From a virus: a stretch of DNA of 64,000 nucleotides. Positions 1 through 9,179 of this stretch are shown one piece after another (the first letter of the stretch is position 1; every line of letters begins with the position of its first letter). The stretch lies in IMG/VR virus record IMGVR_UViG_3300023184_000026, positions 124,001 to 188,000 of that record; one strand, given 5' to 3'. Both the position numbers and the translations under genes were made by a program. The notes below the pieces were generated by a model. It saw only the letters and a program-made list of their open reading frames with translations. It had not been told where the DNA came from and searched no databases.

Positions 1-2
1 TT

Positions 3-713
3 CTTAAGCCATGCATTGATGCTGCGTTGAAAGTTTCACACAAATTAATTGTACCATTTTGCACACATTTTCACGATGGAACTGAACAAGATCAAGAGTT
101 ATTAATGAAGTCCGCTAGTGAAAATCCAAAAGCCGAGTTTGTTGAATTTGAATATAATAAAAATGAATCATCCAGATGGCATTGCAATATTTCAAGAAAG
201 ATTGGCACAATGCTTGCACCAGAAGAGACCGATTATTTTATGTTCTTGGATACTGATGAAATCATCGTTCCGGAAATTTTTAATGAATGGTGGAAAGAAC
301 AACAAATCAATCCATTGGTGAGCTATAAGCTGTCAAATTACTTTTATTTCAGGGATTTCAAATATCAATGCAATGAATGGCAGGATTCAATTGCGCTAGT
401 ACAAAAAGGAACATTCACTGAAGACCAATTCATAATGCATCCACACGAACGTTCTGGTGTGTTTGATTATGTGCCATCCCATCTTCGTGCCAGAAATGTT
501 ACATATAACGGTAAGCCATTCATACATCATTATTCTTGGGTTCGTTCCAAAGAAGCTATGTTGAAGAAAGTAAGCTGCTGGAGTCACAACAAGGATCAGG
601 ATTGGTCTTCACTGGTTGAAAAAGAGTTTAGTGAACCATTTCGTGGCAAGGATATGATATTTAAATTTGAATACAAAACCGTATATCCATATTTGAATAT
701 TAAAATAGAATGA
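3..713 (+). CDS. Glycosyltransferase, GT-A type (5' end outside window)
   Basis: The frame is open from the window edge, so the true start lies upstream; the TTG at 27 is only the first start-like codon inside. The visible 237 residues look like a GT-A (family 2-like) glycosyltransferase: FCTHFHDGTEQ near the start, then MFLDTDEIIVPE, where DTDE would be the metal and nucleotide-sugar binding DxD. The C-terminal part (HPHERSG, HHYSWVRSKEAM) is typical of small phage and capsule transferases. It overlaps the next gene by 4 nt (ATGA), so it belongs to the surface-sugar operon running to 4426. The sugar donor and acceptor cannot be read from sequence. Confidence 0.7.
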   Translation, partial: LKPCIDAALKVSHKLIVPFCTHFHDGTEQDQELLMKSASENPKAEFVEFEYNKNESSRWHCNISRKIGTMLAPEETDYFMFLDTDEIIVPEIFNEWWKEQQINPLVSYKLSNYFYFRDFKYQCNEWQDSIALVQKGTFTEDQFIMHPHERSGVFDYVPSHLRARNVTYNGKPFIHHYSWVRSKEAMLKKVSCWSHNKDQDWSSLVEKEFSEPFRGKDMIFKFEYKTVYPYLNIKIE

Positions 714-1438
714 AAATTAAGATATTCGCAAGACACTGTAAGTTTTCCAGCAATTCGGCCAATAAACCGAGACCATCATTTTTTACCAGAGAAGGATGTT
801 TCAACAGTTTCCTCAATACAATGGATGAAGACTGTGAACTCACGGTGTGTTTTGATGGCATTGTATCCGGTAGCGGACATTTCTTAGAAAACCAAAAGTA
901 TAATGGTAAGTTCAAGCTCGCAGAAAAAGATGGTGGCAACGATGGCAAGAGTTTTCTTAATTTACTAAAAACCGCAACAGAATCAAACTTTGCTGATGAT
1001 GACATAATATATTTTGTTGAAGATGACTATCTTCATAACATCGGATGGGCAAAAATCTTAAAAGAGGGATTTAAATTTATTGACGTAGACTATATAACGC
1101 TATATGATCACAATGATAAATATTTTTTTCCCATGTACGAGGAACTATTAGCCAAAGTTGGGGTTACGCCAAGCGTTCACTGGAAGACAATTCCTAACAC
1201 AACGAACACATATGCTTGTCTTGGCAAGACGCTGCGACGAGATTATTCGACTCACGTTAAATACTGCGATGTTGTGGGTGGACTCACAAGAGACTTCGAT
1301 AAATTCGCTAAATTTGCGACTGAAGGTAGAACACTGATAAATCCTTTGCCTGGTTATTCTACACACTGCGAGCCTCAATATATGAGTCCGGTGATAAATT
1401 GGGAAGAAATATTCAATAAAACCTGCAATTACAATTAA
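710..1438 (+). CDS. Putative glycosyltransferase (GT-A fold)
   Basis: 242 aa, ATGA-coupled to the gene before. IIYFVEDDYLHNIGW is a GT-A-like acidic motif (EDD) after a strand; the N-terminal part resembles the start of a nucleotide-sugar transferase domain (IFARHCKFSSNS, CELTVCFDG). The C-terminus (PLPGYSTHCEPQYMSPVINW) is like that of small transferases in phage and polysaccharide clusters. It lies directly before the sugar dehydratase, so a role in making or transferring an unusual sugar is inferred from context. The family call is tentative. Confidence 0.55.
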   Translation: MKIKIFARHCKFSSNSANKPRPSFFTREGCFNSFLNTMDEDCELTVCFDGIVSGSGHFLENQKYNGKFKLAEKDGGNDGKSFLNLLKTATESNFADDDIIYFVEDDYLHNIGWAKILKEGFKFIDVDYITLYDHNDKYFFPMYEELLAKVGVTPSVHWKTIPNTTNTYACLGKTLRRDYSTHVKYCDVVGGLTRDFDKFAKFATEGRTLINPLPGYSTHCEPQYMSPVINWEEIFNKTCNYN

Positions 1439-1440
1439 TT

Positions 1441-2751
1441 ATGGACAATGATCAACGCATAGAAATATCTAAATTCGTGGAGGAAATGGCAAAAAAGCAT
1501 GGCCATATTCCAAAGTTCGCACACAACCTTGCAGCCAAGGATAAGAAAAAAGTGTATTATTCCGGACCTTACTTTGATAATACCGAAATAGTCGCGGCAA
1601 TTCACACCTTGCTATTTGGTAAATGGTCTTCTTCAGGAGAAGTATGCGCCCGTTTTGAAAGAGAATTTGGAAAACATATCAATAATAAGTTTTCCTTCTT
1701 TTGTAACAGCGGATCAAGTGCCAATCTTTTGCTGATAGCAGCTTGTAGAGAATATTTTGGATGGCAGGATGGGGACGAAATTATTGTATCATCGGTCGGA
1801 TTTCCAACCACAGTATCCGCAATCGTACATAATGACTTAAAACCTTCATTCGTTGATATTGAGTGGTCAACATTGAACTTTGATCTATCAAAAATTGAAG
1901 AAAAAATAACAGATAAAACTAAAGCTATATTCCTCAGTCCCGTTCTTGGCAATCCTCCAAATATGGATGAATTGATTACAATCACAAAGAAACATAATAT
2001 CAAACTGTTGTTGGATAACTGCGATTCTTTGGGAACTAAGTGGAGAGGCAAATATCTTAATGAGTACGCAGTTGTATCCAGTTGTTCCTTTTATCCAGCG
2101 CATGAAATCACCACATTGGAAGGTGGTATGGTATCCTCGGACATTCAAGAAATCGTCGATTTGGCAAGAAGCTTTGGAACTTGGGGAAGAGACTGTTATT
2201 GCGTAGGTGCTGCCAATCTTTTATGCAATGGTACATGCAACAAGAGATTTTCAAATTGGATTCCCGAGTTTCCAGAATTGATCATTGATCATAAGTATGT
2301 ATTCAATCGTATTGGTTGGAATTTAAAGCCATTAGACTTGCAGGCTGCGATTGGATTGGAGCAGCTTAAAAAGCTTGATAGTATATGCCAATTGAGAAAT
2401 GACAATCGCATAATGATACAAAACATACTTCAAACATATGTAAACGATTTGAGCTTTCCGGCAGTATATTCTGAAACGACGTGGATTCCATTTGGCGTAC
2501 CAGTTATTTGCAAAAACCGAGAAATTAAACATAGGCTTGTGACTTTTCTAGAATCCAACGGTATTCAAACTAGAAACTATTTTGCGGGAAATCTGTTGAT
2601 GCACAATGGATATAAGCATTTGGATGACTATCGTAAATATCCAGACGCCAATAAAGTATTGGATTTGGTATTCTTTGTCGGATGTGCGCCAACCATATCT
2701 GCGGAAAATCTTGATCATATCAACAATATAATGTCAACATGGAAAAACTAA
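1441..2751 (+). CDS. PLP/[2Fe-2S] 3-dehydratase, E1/RfbH-like (DegT/DnrJ/EryC1 fold)
   Basis: 436 aa, the usual length of CDP-6-deoxy-4-keto-glucose 3-dehydrase (E1/RfbH), which makes the precursor of 3,6-dideoxyhexoses using PMP and an iron-sulfur cluster. Seen: an aspartate aminotransferase-like fold (NSGSSANLLL ~89-98, LLLDNCDSLGTKW ~189-201). The residue that is Lys in ordinary sugar aminotransferases is His here (YPAHEITTLEGG, H221), as in E1. A cysteine set C252, C254, C262, C266 follows and would bind the [2Fe-2S] cluster. The last-cysteine spacing differs slightly from the Yersinia enzyme as I remember it. It overlaps the next gene by 13 nt; that SDR is a plausible partner reductase. 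An ordinary aminotransferase role is unlikely without the Lys. Confidence 0.85.
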   Translation: MDNDQRIEISKFVEEMAKKHGHIPKFAHNLAAKDKKKVYYSGPYFDNTEIVAAIHTLLFGKWSSSGEVCARFEREFGKHINNKFSFFCNSGSSANLLLIAACREYFGWQDGDEIIVSSVGFPTTVSAIVHNDLKPSFVDIEWSTLNFDLSKIEEKITDKTKAIFLSPVLGNPPNMDELITITKKHNIKLLLDNCDSLGTKWRGKYLNEYAVVSSCSFYPAHEITTLEGGMVSSDIQEIVDLARSFGTWGRDCYCVGAANLLCNGTCNKRFSNWIPEFPELIIDHKYVFNRIGWNLKPLDLQAAIGLEQLKKLDSICQLRNDNRIMIQNILQTYVNDLSFPAVYSETTWIPFGVPVICKNREIKHRLVTFLESNGIQTRNYFAGNLLMHNGYKHLDDYRKYPDANKVLDLVFFVGCAPTISAENLDHINNIMSTWKN

Positions 2752-3563
2752 GCATATTTGGAGGAACTGGATTTGTTGGTGGAAATTTCGCAAGAATGTA
2801 TCCAAACAAGACTGTAATTATACCAAGAGAGGAAAACAAAATCGAGGATATGAAAGATGTGTTGTATCTAATCAGTACTACTCATAATTATCATGTTCTA
2901 GATGATCTTCACAAGGATATAAATACCAATCTCAATAAATTGGTGGATGTATTACCAAATGTAAATGGAACATTCAACTTTGTATCAAGTTGGTTCGTTT
3001 ACGGAGGTGGATATGGAAAATATAATCCGGCCAAAGAAACGGATTATTGCAATCCAAAGGGATTTTATTCTATAACAAAAAAGACAGCGGAAGATCTTGT
3101 AGAATCTTATTGTAAAACCTTTAAAAAGAATTATCGCATATTAAGATTGTGCAATGTTATTGGAGGTGATGCCAAAGCCGGTTCCAAAAAGAATGCTCTG
3201 GAGTATCTAGTTGGAAATGTTGTGCGCGGAGAGCCGATTAATTTATACCACGGAGATAATTATAGAAATTTTCTTCATGTAGAAGACGTGTGTACCGCCA
3301 CCAATATGGTAATTAAGAAGGGTAAACTTAATGAAATATATAATATCGGAGCAGACGAAAGTACTAGTATAAATGACATTGTTGATTATGTTCGCAGAAA
3401 AACAAATTCTAATACCAAGATAACATACATTGATGCTCCCGAGTTTCATCAAATAGTACAATGCCCAAATTTTTTTATGGACAGTGAGAAACTAAGAAAT
3501 TTGGGATTTAAACAAAAATATACTACTTTTCAAGCTGTGGACAAAATAATTGAAAATTTATGA
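2739..3563 (+). CDS. NAD(P)-dependent sugar epimerase/dehydratase (extended SDR)
   Basis: 274 aa extended short-chain dehydrogenase. The N-terminal Rossmann glycine motif GGTGFVGG (residues 8-15) binds NAD(P). A catalytic Ser-Tyr-Lys set is visible: FVSSWFVYGG supplies Ser, FYSITKKTAE supplies YxxxK. LRLCNVIGG and NFLHVEDVCTA are the usual nucleotide-sugar binding strands. With the E1-like dehydratase just upstream (13-nt overlap) it could be the C4 reductase or epimerase finishing a CDP-linked dideoxysugar such as paratose or abequose. That specific product is inference. Confidence 0.85.
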   Translation: MEKLSIFGGTGFVGGNFARMYPNKTVIIPREENKIEDMKDVLYLISTTHNYHVLDDLHKDINTNLNKLVDVLPNVNGTFNFVSSWFVYGGGYGKYNPAKETDYCNPKGFYSITKKTAEDLVESYCKTFKKNYRILRLCNVIGGDAKAGSKKNALEYLVGNVVRGEPINLYHGDNYRNFLHVEDVCTATNMVIKKGKLNEIYNIGADESTSINDIVDYVRRKTNSNTKITYIDAPEFHQIVQCPNFFMDSEKLRNLGFKQKYTTFQAVDKIIENL

Positions 3564-4426
3564 AAATAGCAATGTTATGGCATGGCGATTCAACGGTGGA
3601 AGAATATTGGAATTGCCCCCTTGGATTATCGTTTGCTTTTAAAAGACTTGGACACAATGTTGATGTATTCAAATTTGATGCTGCGAATTGCGATTTGGAA
3701 AAATTTTTTATAGTATCAAACAATTACGATTTCATATGGGTGAGTTGGCCATGGAATTCAAAATCACTTGATGAACAGTTAAAAAAATTGAGAACAATCA
3801 GTCACAAAAAGATTATACTTGAGATGGGTGATGAACCACAAACATTTGGTCAAGGAATTGAAAGAGCCAAAATTGCAGACGCTATATATACTCCAGACAT
3901 ACGGTGTCAAAAGAAATATATTGAAATGGGAATAAATGCACATTGGATAACTCATTGGGGGGATGAATATCTGTTTGAACACAATAGCACTATACCAAGA
4001 TCAAACATATGCGTGACTACTTGCGGTGTCGAGAAATATACCAAATATCTTTCATCGGCCCTTGGTTCAAATTTTATATATCGTAAAAAATTAGCTGAAG
4101 AAAACAACGAATTTTACAATAGCGGTACTATTGCATTTCAATACGCAAGATGGGATGAAATAACTCGCAGAATATTTGAGGCGGGTGGATGTAAACTGGC
4201 AGTTGTGACAAACCGCATATCCACCGCAACTGGAATATATGACATGTTTGTTGATGGTAAAGACATACTGTATTATGATACGGAACAAGATGCTGCGGAA
4301 AAAATTAAATATTTGATAAACAACGAGTATATAAGAAATGTTTTATCTGAAAATATCTACAAAAAAATTAATTTATACCATAGAGCAGAAAAACGAGCCA
4401 ACCAGATCATAGGTATAATAACTTAA
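3560..4426 (+). CDS. Glycosyltransferase-like protein (GT-B, C-terminal CgeB-like)
   Basis: 288 aa, ATGA overlap with the SDR; last gene of the first sugar block. The N-terminus MKIAMLWHGDST and GLSFAFKRLGHNVDVFKFD look like the first Rossmann strand of a GT-B transferase. The C-terminal half (TRRIFEAGGCKLAVVTNR, GIYDMFVDGKDILYYDTEQDAAEKIKYLI) matches the donor-side domain of CgeB/spore-coat-like transferases. It is shorter than full GT-B enzymes. Donor and acceptor are unknown. Confidence 0.65.
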   Translation: MKIAMLWHGDSTVEEYWNCPLGLSFAFKRLGHNVDVFKFDAANCDLEKFFIVSNNYDFIWVSWPWNSKSLDEQLKKLRTISHKKIILEMGDEPQTFGQGIERAKIADAIYTPDIRCQKKYIEMGINAHWITHWGDEYLFEHNSTIPRSNICVTTCGVEKYTKYLSSALGSNFIYRKKLAEENNEFYNSGTIAFQYARWDEITRRIFEAGGCKLAVVTNRISTATGIYDMFVDGKDILYYDTEQDAAEKIKYLINNEYIRNVLSENIYKKINLYHRAEKRANQIIGIIT

Positions 4427-4470
4427 TTGATATAGTTGAAACTTTATTCTGACCATATGAGAAGTTTGAA

Positions 4471-4495
4471 AGTCAAACCCTATTATAGTTTGACT
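4471..4495 (+). terminator. Hairpin after the sugar block
   Basis: A perfect 8-bp stem, AGTCAAAC (4471-4478) with GTTTGACT (4488-4495), loop of 9. There is no good T-run, so it may be an operator rather than a terminator: its right arm contains the -35 box of the following promoter. Confidence 0.4.
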
Positions 4496-4517
4496 GTTTG
4501 GTAAAAATGTTCATAGT
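4490..4517 (+). promoter_or_regulatory. Promoter of Pif1-like helicase gene
   Basis: TTGACT (4490), 16-nt spacer containing GGTAAAAATG, then CATAGT (4512-4517), 12 nt before the ATG at 4530. The -10 and spacing match the other promoters of this genome. Confidence 0.6.
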
Positions 4518-4529
4518 ATCTTTTCTACT

Positions 4530-5882
4530 ATGGCAAAAATAACCAACGCCCTGTTCACCAGTTTCAAAGAACTGAATGAGTATAAAAACTTGACAGCACT
4601 TCAAAAGAAGTTTTTCAAGGATTTTTTCTCCGGACGAAATATTTTCTTGACAGGACCAGCCGGAACAGGCAAGTCATATTGTGTAAATCTCTTATTCAAG
4701 TTCCTTGATTTGAATGGAATTTTTTATGCGAAGACTGCTACAACTGGTGTGGCTGCATTAAATATAGGTGGAGTAACTTTACATTCATGGTCTGGTATGG
4801 GATTGGCCGAAGAACATGGTATGGAACTACTTGATAAAGTGTCTGAAAATAACAAGGCAGTCAATCGTATCAAGCACAGTAAAGTGCTTATCATAGATGA
4901 AATATCAATGGCCAAGAGTGATTTGGTTGATAAACTGGACATTGTTTGTCAATATATTAGAAACAAAGACAAACCGTTTGGTGGTATTCAAGTGGTGTTT
5001 GTTGGAGATTTCATGCAGTTGCCACCGGTGTTCAAGAACTTTGATGAAGAAAAGTTTGCTTTTGATTCTCAAGCATGGCGCGATGCTAAAGTAAAAACAA
5101 TTCATTTGACTGAAATTGTAAGACAGCATGACGAACCCCATTTTGCCAAGTTGCTCAATGAAATACGAATGGGTTGTGCCAAAGATTTTACATTGCTATT
5201 GGGTTGTTTGGACAGAAAATTTCCAGATGATGGCATCAAGCCTGTCAAATTGTTTTGTAAAAATATTGATGTAAGCAAATATAACCACGACGAGTTGTAT
5301 AAAATAAAAAATCAAAGTAAGTTCTATCATTCATCTGATTCTGGTGGTGATATGTGGCGTCAATTTTTTGATAAGAATTGTCCAGCACCAACTACACTAG
5401 AATTGCGTAAAGGTGCTCAAGTTATTTTGCTGGTCAATCTGGATACAAAACTTGGATTGGTCAATGGCAGTGTTGGCACAGTGACCGAGGTACATGATAC
5501 ATATGTTGATGTAAAATTTGCGTGCGGTGATCAAATTATTGAAACATATAAATGGGAAGTAAAGCAAAACGAGTATGATGCATTGACTGGCAACATGAAA
5601 AAGATTGTATTGGCTTCGCGTTCTCAATTTCCATTGAAACTTGCATGGGCAATCACAATTCACAAAAGCCAAGGTAGCACGCTTGATAGAGCAGAAATTG
5701 ATGTGAGCGAAGCATTTGCGGCTGGACAAGTGTATGTGGCATTGAGCAGAGTGCGTAACTTGGCTTCACTGAAACTACTCAGCTTCTCTCCGCACAAAAT
5801 CAAAACAAATAAAAAGTGTTTGGATTTTTATAACTCGCAAATTGATGAAAAAGAGATAGAGTTCTTTGTTGATGAGGATTGA
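4530..5882 (+). CDS. Pif1/Dda-like SF1 DNA helicase
   Basis: 450 aa superfamily 1 helicase, 5'-3' class (Pif1/RecD2/T4 Dda group). Motifs in order: GPAGTGKS Walker A (42-49), TATTGVAALNIGG (Ia), LIIDEISM Walker B (~120-127), VVFVGDFMQLPPV (III), RKGAQVILLVNLD, AWAITIHKSQGSTLDR (V) and VYVALSRVRNLASLKLL (VI). Family knowledge: such enzymes unwind replication and recombination intermediates and remove bound proteins in phage replication. It has its own promoter and a clean start after the sugar block. The length is normal for the family. Confidence 0.93.
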   Translation: MAKITNALFTSFKELNEYKNLTALQKKFFKDFFSGRNIFLTGPAGTGKSYCVNLLFKFLDLNGIFYAKTATTGVAALNIGGVTLHSWSGMGLAEEHGMELLDKVSENNKAVNRIKHSKVLIIDEISMAKSDLVDKLDIVCQYIRNKDKPFGGIQVVFVGDFMQLPPVFKNFDEEKFAFDSQAWRDAKVKTIHLTEIVRQHDEPHFAKLLNEIRMGCAKDFTLLLGCLDRKFPDDGIKPVKLFCKNIDVSKYNHDELYKIKNQSKFYHSSDSGGDMWRQFFDKNCPAPTTLELRKGAQVILLVNLDTKLGLVNGSVGTVTEVHDTYVDVKFACGDQIIETYKWEVKQNEYDALTGNMKKIVLASRSQFPLKLAWAITIHKSQGSTLDRAEIDVSEAFAAGQVYVALSRVRNLASLKLLSFSPHKIKTNKKCLDFYNSQIDEKEIEFFVDED

Positions 5883-5888
5883 TAAATT

Positions 5889-6323
5889 ATGACTACACAG
5901 AAAAAAGGTTGGTATTATTATGTTATAACAGTTTTATGCTTTTTGCATATTGTACTCACTGCTACTGCTATCTGGGCACTGAAGCATTTGTGGGACAATG
6001 GGCAGTTGATGACTGATTATGTTTCAACTTTAAAAGCGGTATTTACAATATGCGTACAATTTTGGTTTATCGGAGAGATGCTTTGGCATGATTCTGGATA
6101 TACTATCATAACAACTACGGAATATAAATTGTTCAAGTGTAAAGAAAGTGGCAAAGAAGAAGCATTTATGATGTTTGCTGATAGCACAGAAGAATTGGAG
6201 TATTTCTTTGAAGTCACAGAACCAACCAAAAAGATTTATATAGAAGAAGCAGAAATGACTGGTAAAAGTATTCAAATGAAAGTATTCAACAGAGACAAAG
6301 AAGACATGGGGGGCAACAAATGA
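5889..6323 (+). CDS. Two-TM membrane protein, unknown
   Basis: 144 aa. Two hydrophobic segments (about residues 8-31 YYYVITVLCFLHIVL... and 46-60 LKAVFTICVQFWFIGEML) are followed by a charged soluble C-terminal domain of about 75 residues (TTTEYKLFKCKESGKEEAF...). I do not recognise the family. It starts 6 nt after the helicase and overlaps the following glycosyltransferase by 4 nt, so it is probably co-expressed with sugar-transfer genes and may act at the membrane. Confidence 0.7.
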   Translation: MTTQKKGWYYYVITVLCFLHIVLTATAIWALKHLWDNGQLMTDYVSTLKAVFTICVQFWFIGEMLWHDSGYTIITTTEYKLFKCKESGKEEAFMMFADSTEELEYFFEVTEPTKKIYIEEAEMTGKSIQMKVFNRDKEDMGGNK

Positions 6324-7114
6324 AAACCAAGACAGCCGCATTTATATTAAATCACAATCTACCTGATTATACAGACATGTTGTATGAGTCGCTAAAGCCA
6401 TATGAGCGAACATACTATGACTTGTTTGTTATAGACAATGCTTCATCAACTGAAGGAAAAAGCAAGCATACTTCATTTGAGTTGGAAGAGAATGTTTATT
6501 TCGGTGGTGGCTTAAATGCTGCCATGCAATATACACTTGAAAACAAGCAGTATGATAGCATGATGTTCTTGAGCAATGATCTTACAATTCATCCATATAA
6601 TTATATATCAACAATGCGAGAAGAAATGTTTGAGGATGTGTTTGATGATATGCTTGCTGGAAAGTGGGTAAATAGAGAAATCAAATATGATATTGTTGCT
6701 CCAACATTCTATAACATAGAACCAAATCAACAATGTCATTGGAAATGTATGCATAGTCGCAACTCTAAAGAAACAAGAAAAGTTGATTATGTCGATTTTC
6801 AATGTCCTTTGATTTCTCGTAGATTACTTGAAGAAGTAAAAGAGATTGATATAGATCTGAAGTATGGTTGGGGACCGGATTTTTACTTTGCTCTTATAGC
6901 AAAAAAACTGGGATATAATCTTGGAGTAGTTGATAGATGCTGTATATTACATCACAACTCTCTAACTGTGAAACGAGGTGTAGCTGGTTTGGATATACCA
7001 ACATATTGTAGATTGGCAGAAGAAGGTATGAAAAACTTCTTTATAAAGAAAAATTTGTGGACAGAATATATTGAACTACGAACCAAAGCACAAAATTATG
7101 AATACACCAATTGA
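6320..7114 (+). CDS. Family 2 glycosyltransferase
   Basis: 264 aa GT-A transferase. AAFILNHNLPDYTDMLYESL is the first strand-helix unit, FVIDNASSTEG is the UDP-binding acidic strand, and FFGGLNAA-like sequence (VYFGGGLNAAM) is the conserved loop before the nucleotide pocket. MMFLSNDLTIHP gives a DxD-like Asn-Asp. GWGPDFYFALIAKKLGYNLGVVDRCCILHHNS is the C-terminal acceptor-side signature of rhamnosyl-type GT2 enzymes. It is flanked by ATGA overlaps. Confidence 0.85.
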   Translation: MKTKTAAFILNHNLPDYTDMLYESLKPYERTYYDLFVIDNASSTEGKSKHTSFELEENVYFGGGLNAAMQYTLENKQYDSMMFLSNDLTIHPYNYISTMREEMFEDVFDDMLAGKWVNREIKYDIVAPTFYNIEPNQQCHWKCMHSRNSKETRKVDYVDFQCPLISRRLLEEVKEIDIDLKYGWGPDFYFALIAKKLGYNLGVVDRCCILHHNSLTVKRGVAGLDIPTYCRLAEEGMKNFFIKKNLWTEYIELRTKAQNYEYTN

Positions 7115-7391
7115 AACACAACTAGAGTTTGACTTTATGGCACCGGCACAACTGACATTTGATTTGGCAAATAAAGATACTTATTTGACTACTACCTTTA
7201 AGCCCGATTTGGCCATGACTTTTTATGATGGTAAAGATGCGATTGGCAAATTGGATTGGAATGATGGCACAATGAAGTTTAGCGGAAGCATTGATGAAAG
7301 TGCTCAACTATTCTTTGATTGTATTATAAAAAAGCACACTCAAGGCACATTGTTTGACCAAAAGAAAAATAATACAGAGTGGAAATCATGA
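7098..7391 (+). CDS. Unknown small protein
   Basis: 97 aa from the ATG at 7098 (MNTPIETQLEFDFMAP), overlapping the upstream gene by 17 nt; an in-frame TTG at 7071 is less likely. Acidic, beta-rich composition (LTFDLANKDTYL, AIGKLDWNDGTMKFSGSIDES). Not recognised. It ends in an ATGA overlap with the next glycosyltransferase, so it is translated in the same operon. Confidence 0.6.
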   Translation: MNTPIETQLEFDFMAPAQLTFDLANKDTYLTTTFKPDLAMTFYDGKDAIGKLDWNDGTMKFSGSIDESAQLFFDCIIKKHTQGTLFDQKKNNTEWKS

Positions 7392-8305
7392 ATATGAACA
7401 ATGCGTTATATACATGGATAATAAATACTTATAAAAGTTTGCCGTATCTCAAGCTGGCAATTGAGTCTATTCGTGAAAATGCTTATTATAAAAATCAACC
7501 TATTATTGTTTATACAGAGAATGACACAGAAACGAGGGATTGGTTAGCACAACAACCAGATATACAATATATCTATGAAGAAAATGTTGTTCCCGTTGGT
7601 ATTGGTGGTGGAGTAAACAAAGCAATAGAACATGTAAAAACAGAATACTTTTCATTAGTACATAGTGATTTTTATATAAGCAAAAACTATGACAAGCCAT
7701 TGTTTGATTTTGTATCTAGCACAGAAAAGCCACTAGTAGCAGGTGCGTGGCGGCTTGAACCAAACATATTCAACAACACAGATAGATTTGGTACAATATT
7801 TTCACCACCAAATACGACAGATGGATTTGGAACATATCATCACGACTTTAGAAAAAATGAATTCTTGGATTGGGCTGATCACGTATTTGTATCTTCGAGT
7901 GCACCGACATTTAGAAAAGTAGAAGGCGTGTCATATATGATGCGAACAAAGTATTTTCTAAATAACTCGGATGCTTATAGGCCCACGAGTTTCGAAGATC
8001 ATGATCAAAGTGTTAGAATGCAGTTGGAAAAATATGATTTTGTTGTGTCTGGTAAAGCACTAACTTGGCATTTTGGAGCACGAAGTAGTCATTTTCTTGG
8101 ACAGCACGACAAACTTACTGGCACATCTGATAGACAAAAACAAGGTGAAGCTCGTAACTATCAAAAGTGGTTGAAGATATGGGGAGAGCCACCGTCGTAT
8201 GACGAAGTAGGTTTTATCAAAGTAACCGATAAAATGCGTGAAATATATAACAAGCACAGAGATAAATACTTGACAGGTGACTATAGTAGTGTAATAATGC
8301 AGTGA
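7388..8305 (+). CDS. Glycosyltransferase, GT2-like
   Basis: 305 aa from the ATG at 7388. WIINTYKSLPYLKLAIESIRENAYYKNQPIIVYTEND is a GT-A opening; the loop VGIGGGVNKAIEHVKTEYFSLVHSDFYIS holds the acidic pair (HSD) in the DxD position. FEDHDQSVRMQLEKYDFVVSGKALTWHFGARSSHF carries the ED catalytic-base region and a WHFG motif typical of GT2 C-termini. It likely modifies a host or virion surface glycan; specificity unknown. Confidence 0.82.
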   Translation: MNMNNALYTWIINTYKSLPYLKLAIESIRENAYYKNQPIIVYTENDTETRDWLAQQPDIQYIYEENVVPVGIGGGVNKAIEHVKTEYFSLVHSDFYISKNYDKPLFDFVSSTEKPLVAGAWRLEPNIFNNTDRFGTIFSPPNTTDGFGTYHHDFRKNEFLDWADHVFVSSSAPTFRKVEGVSYMMRTKYFLNNSDAYRPTSFEDHDQSVRMQLEKYDFVVSGKALTWHFGARSSHFLGQHDKLTGTSDRQKQGEARNYQKWLKIWGEPPSYDEVGFIKVTDKMREIYNKHRDKYLTGDYSSVIMQ

Positions 8306-8306
8306 T

Positions 8307-8951
8307 ATGAATAAATACTCTAATACACTTGGAATACGCCGAAATGAAATGGATGCCACGTTGGTACATCTATTTTCACACACAAAGGACTATGTGGCTA
8401 AAAATGTCAATAATAAGGTTCTTGCGTTTGTAAATCAGATTGAGAGTGAACTAAACACAACCAAGAAAGAACTTGCCGCATTCAAGAAAAACAATGAGGA
8501 ACTTATTCAACGATGCAATGCTGCTATATCTTCTTGGGATGAAGAACGCGAGCGGGCTTTGAGAGAAGCCGATAGAGTTATGGAATGGAGAGAAAAGTAC
8601 GAAGATTTGGTAAAATATATTCGCCTTATCGGAAAACAGATTTTTTGTAGTACTGGTGGCACATTTGAGAATCATCCACCTGATGCTATTATTGATGCAG
8701 CTTTTAGATCGTTGAATGAATCTTGGAAGAATGAATCTTGGAAACAAGAAAAGGAAGAAATGAAACTATGTCACGATAAAACTTTAGAGTCGTTACGTTG
8801 TAATGTTGAACGCACAAAAGTGTTTGAGGCACTGGCTGAAATGCTATATAAGGCAGATTATGACAATACTGATGCTATTAAAAAGATTTACGAGATTGTA
8901 AGAGAGAAATATCCATCTGGAGCATATTGGATGCCTTCCAAAAGCGTTTAA
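8307..8951 (+). CDS. Coiled-coil protein, unknown
   Basis: 214 aa. Residues ~30-105 are highly charged and heptad-like (NQIESELNTTKKELAAFKKNNEELIQRC..., EERERALREADRVMEWREKYEDLVKYI), consistent with a long coiled coil, followed by a shorter C-terminal helical region. A short internal repeat LNESWKNESWKQEKEE is visible. No enzyme motif. It follows the glycosyltransferase by 1 nt. Confidence 0.65.
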   Translation: MNKYSNTLGIRRNEMDATLVHLFSHTKDYVAKNVNNKVLAFVNQIESELNTTKKELAAFKKNNEELIQRCNAAISSWDEERERALREADRVMEWREKYEDLVKYIRLIGKQIFCSTGGTFENHPPDAIIDAAFRSLNESWKNESWKQEKEEMKLCHDKTLESLRCNVERTKVFEALAEMLYKADYDNTDAIKKIYEIVREKYPSGAYWMPSKSV

Positions 8952-8953
8952 TT

Positions 8954-9136
8954 ATGACAGAACATGCTCGTAAATATTTTGAGTTGTATTATAAACTACA
9001 ACGCTGCGTTGATGAAAATACTATACAAGAAAAATCCAACAAACTGCGACAGGATATAATAGAGTATTATAATAATATGACCGAAAAAGAAAAGCAGTTG
9101 ATACACATTGTAGGAATAGAACACGACAAGATATGA
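8954..9136 (+). CDS. Small helical protein, unknown
   Basis: 60 aa from the ATG at 8954 (MTEHARKYFELYYKLQ), just 2 nt after the previous stop; a TTG extension at 8927 would overlap. Charged, helical, no motif recognised. Confidence 0.55.
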   Translation: MTEHARKYFELYYKLQRCVDENTIQEKSNKLRQDIIEYYNNMTEKEKQLIHIVGIEHDKI

Positions 9137-9145
9137 AAGAATTTA

Positions 9146-9173
9146 TTGACATTGTGGGTAAAAATGATATAAA
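9146..9173 (+). promoter_or_regulatory. Promoter, leaderless type
   Basis: TTGACA (9146), 16-nt spacer, TATAAA (9168-9173); the ATG at 9180 follows after only 6 nt, so the transcript should begin at or next to the start codon. A 16-codon ORF at 9133-9183 merely overlaps it. Confidence 0.65.
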
Positions 9174-9179
9174 AGACTT

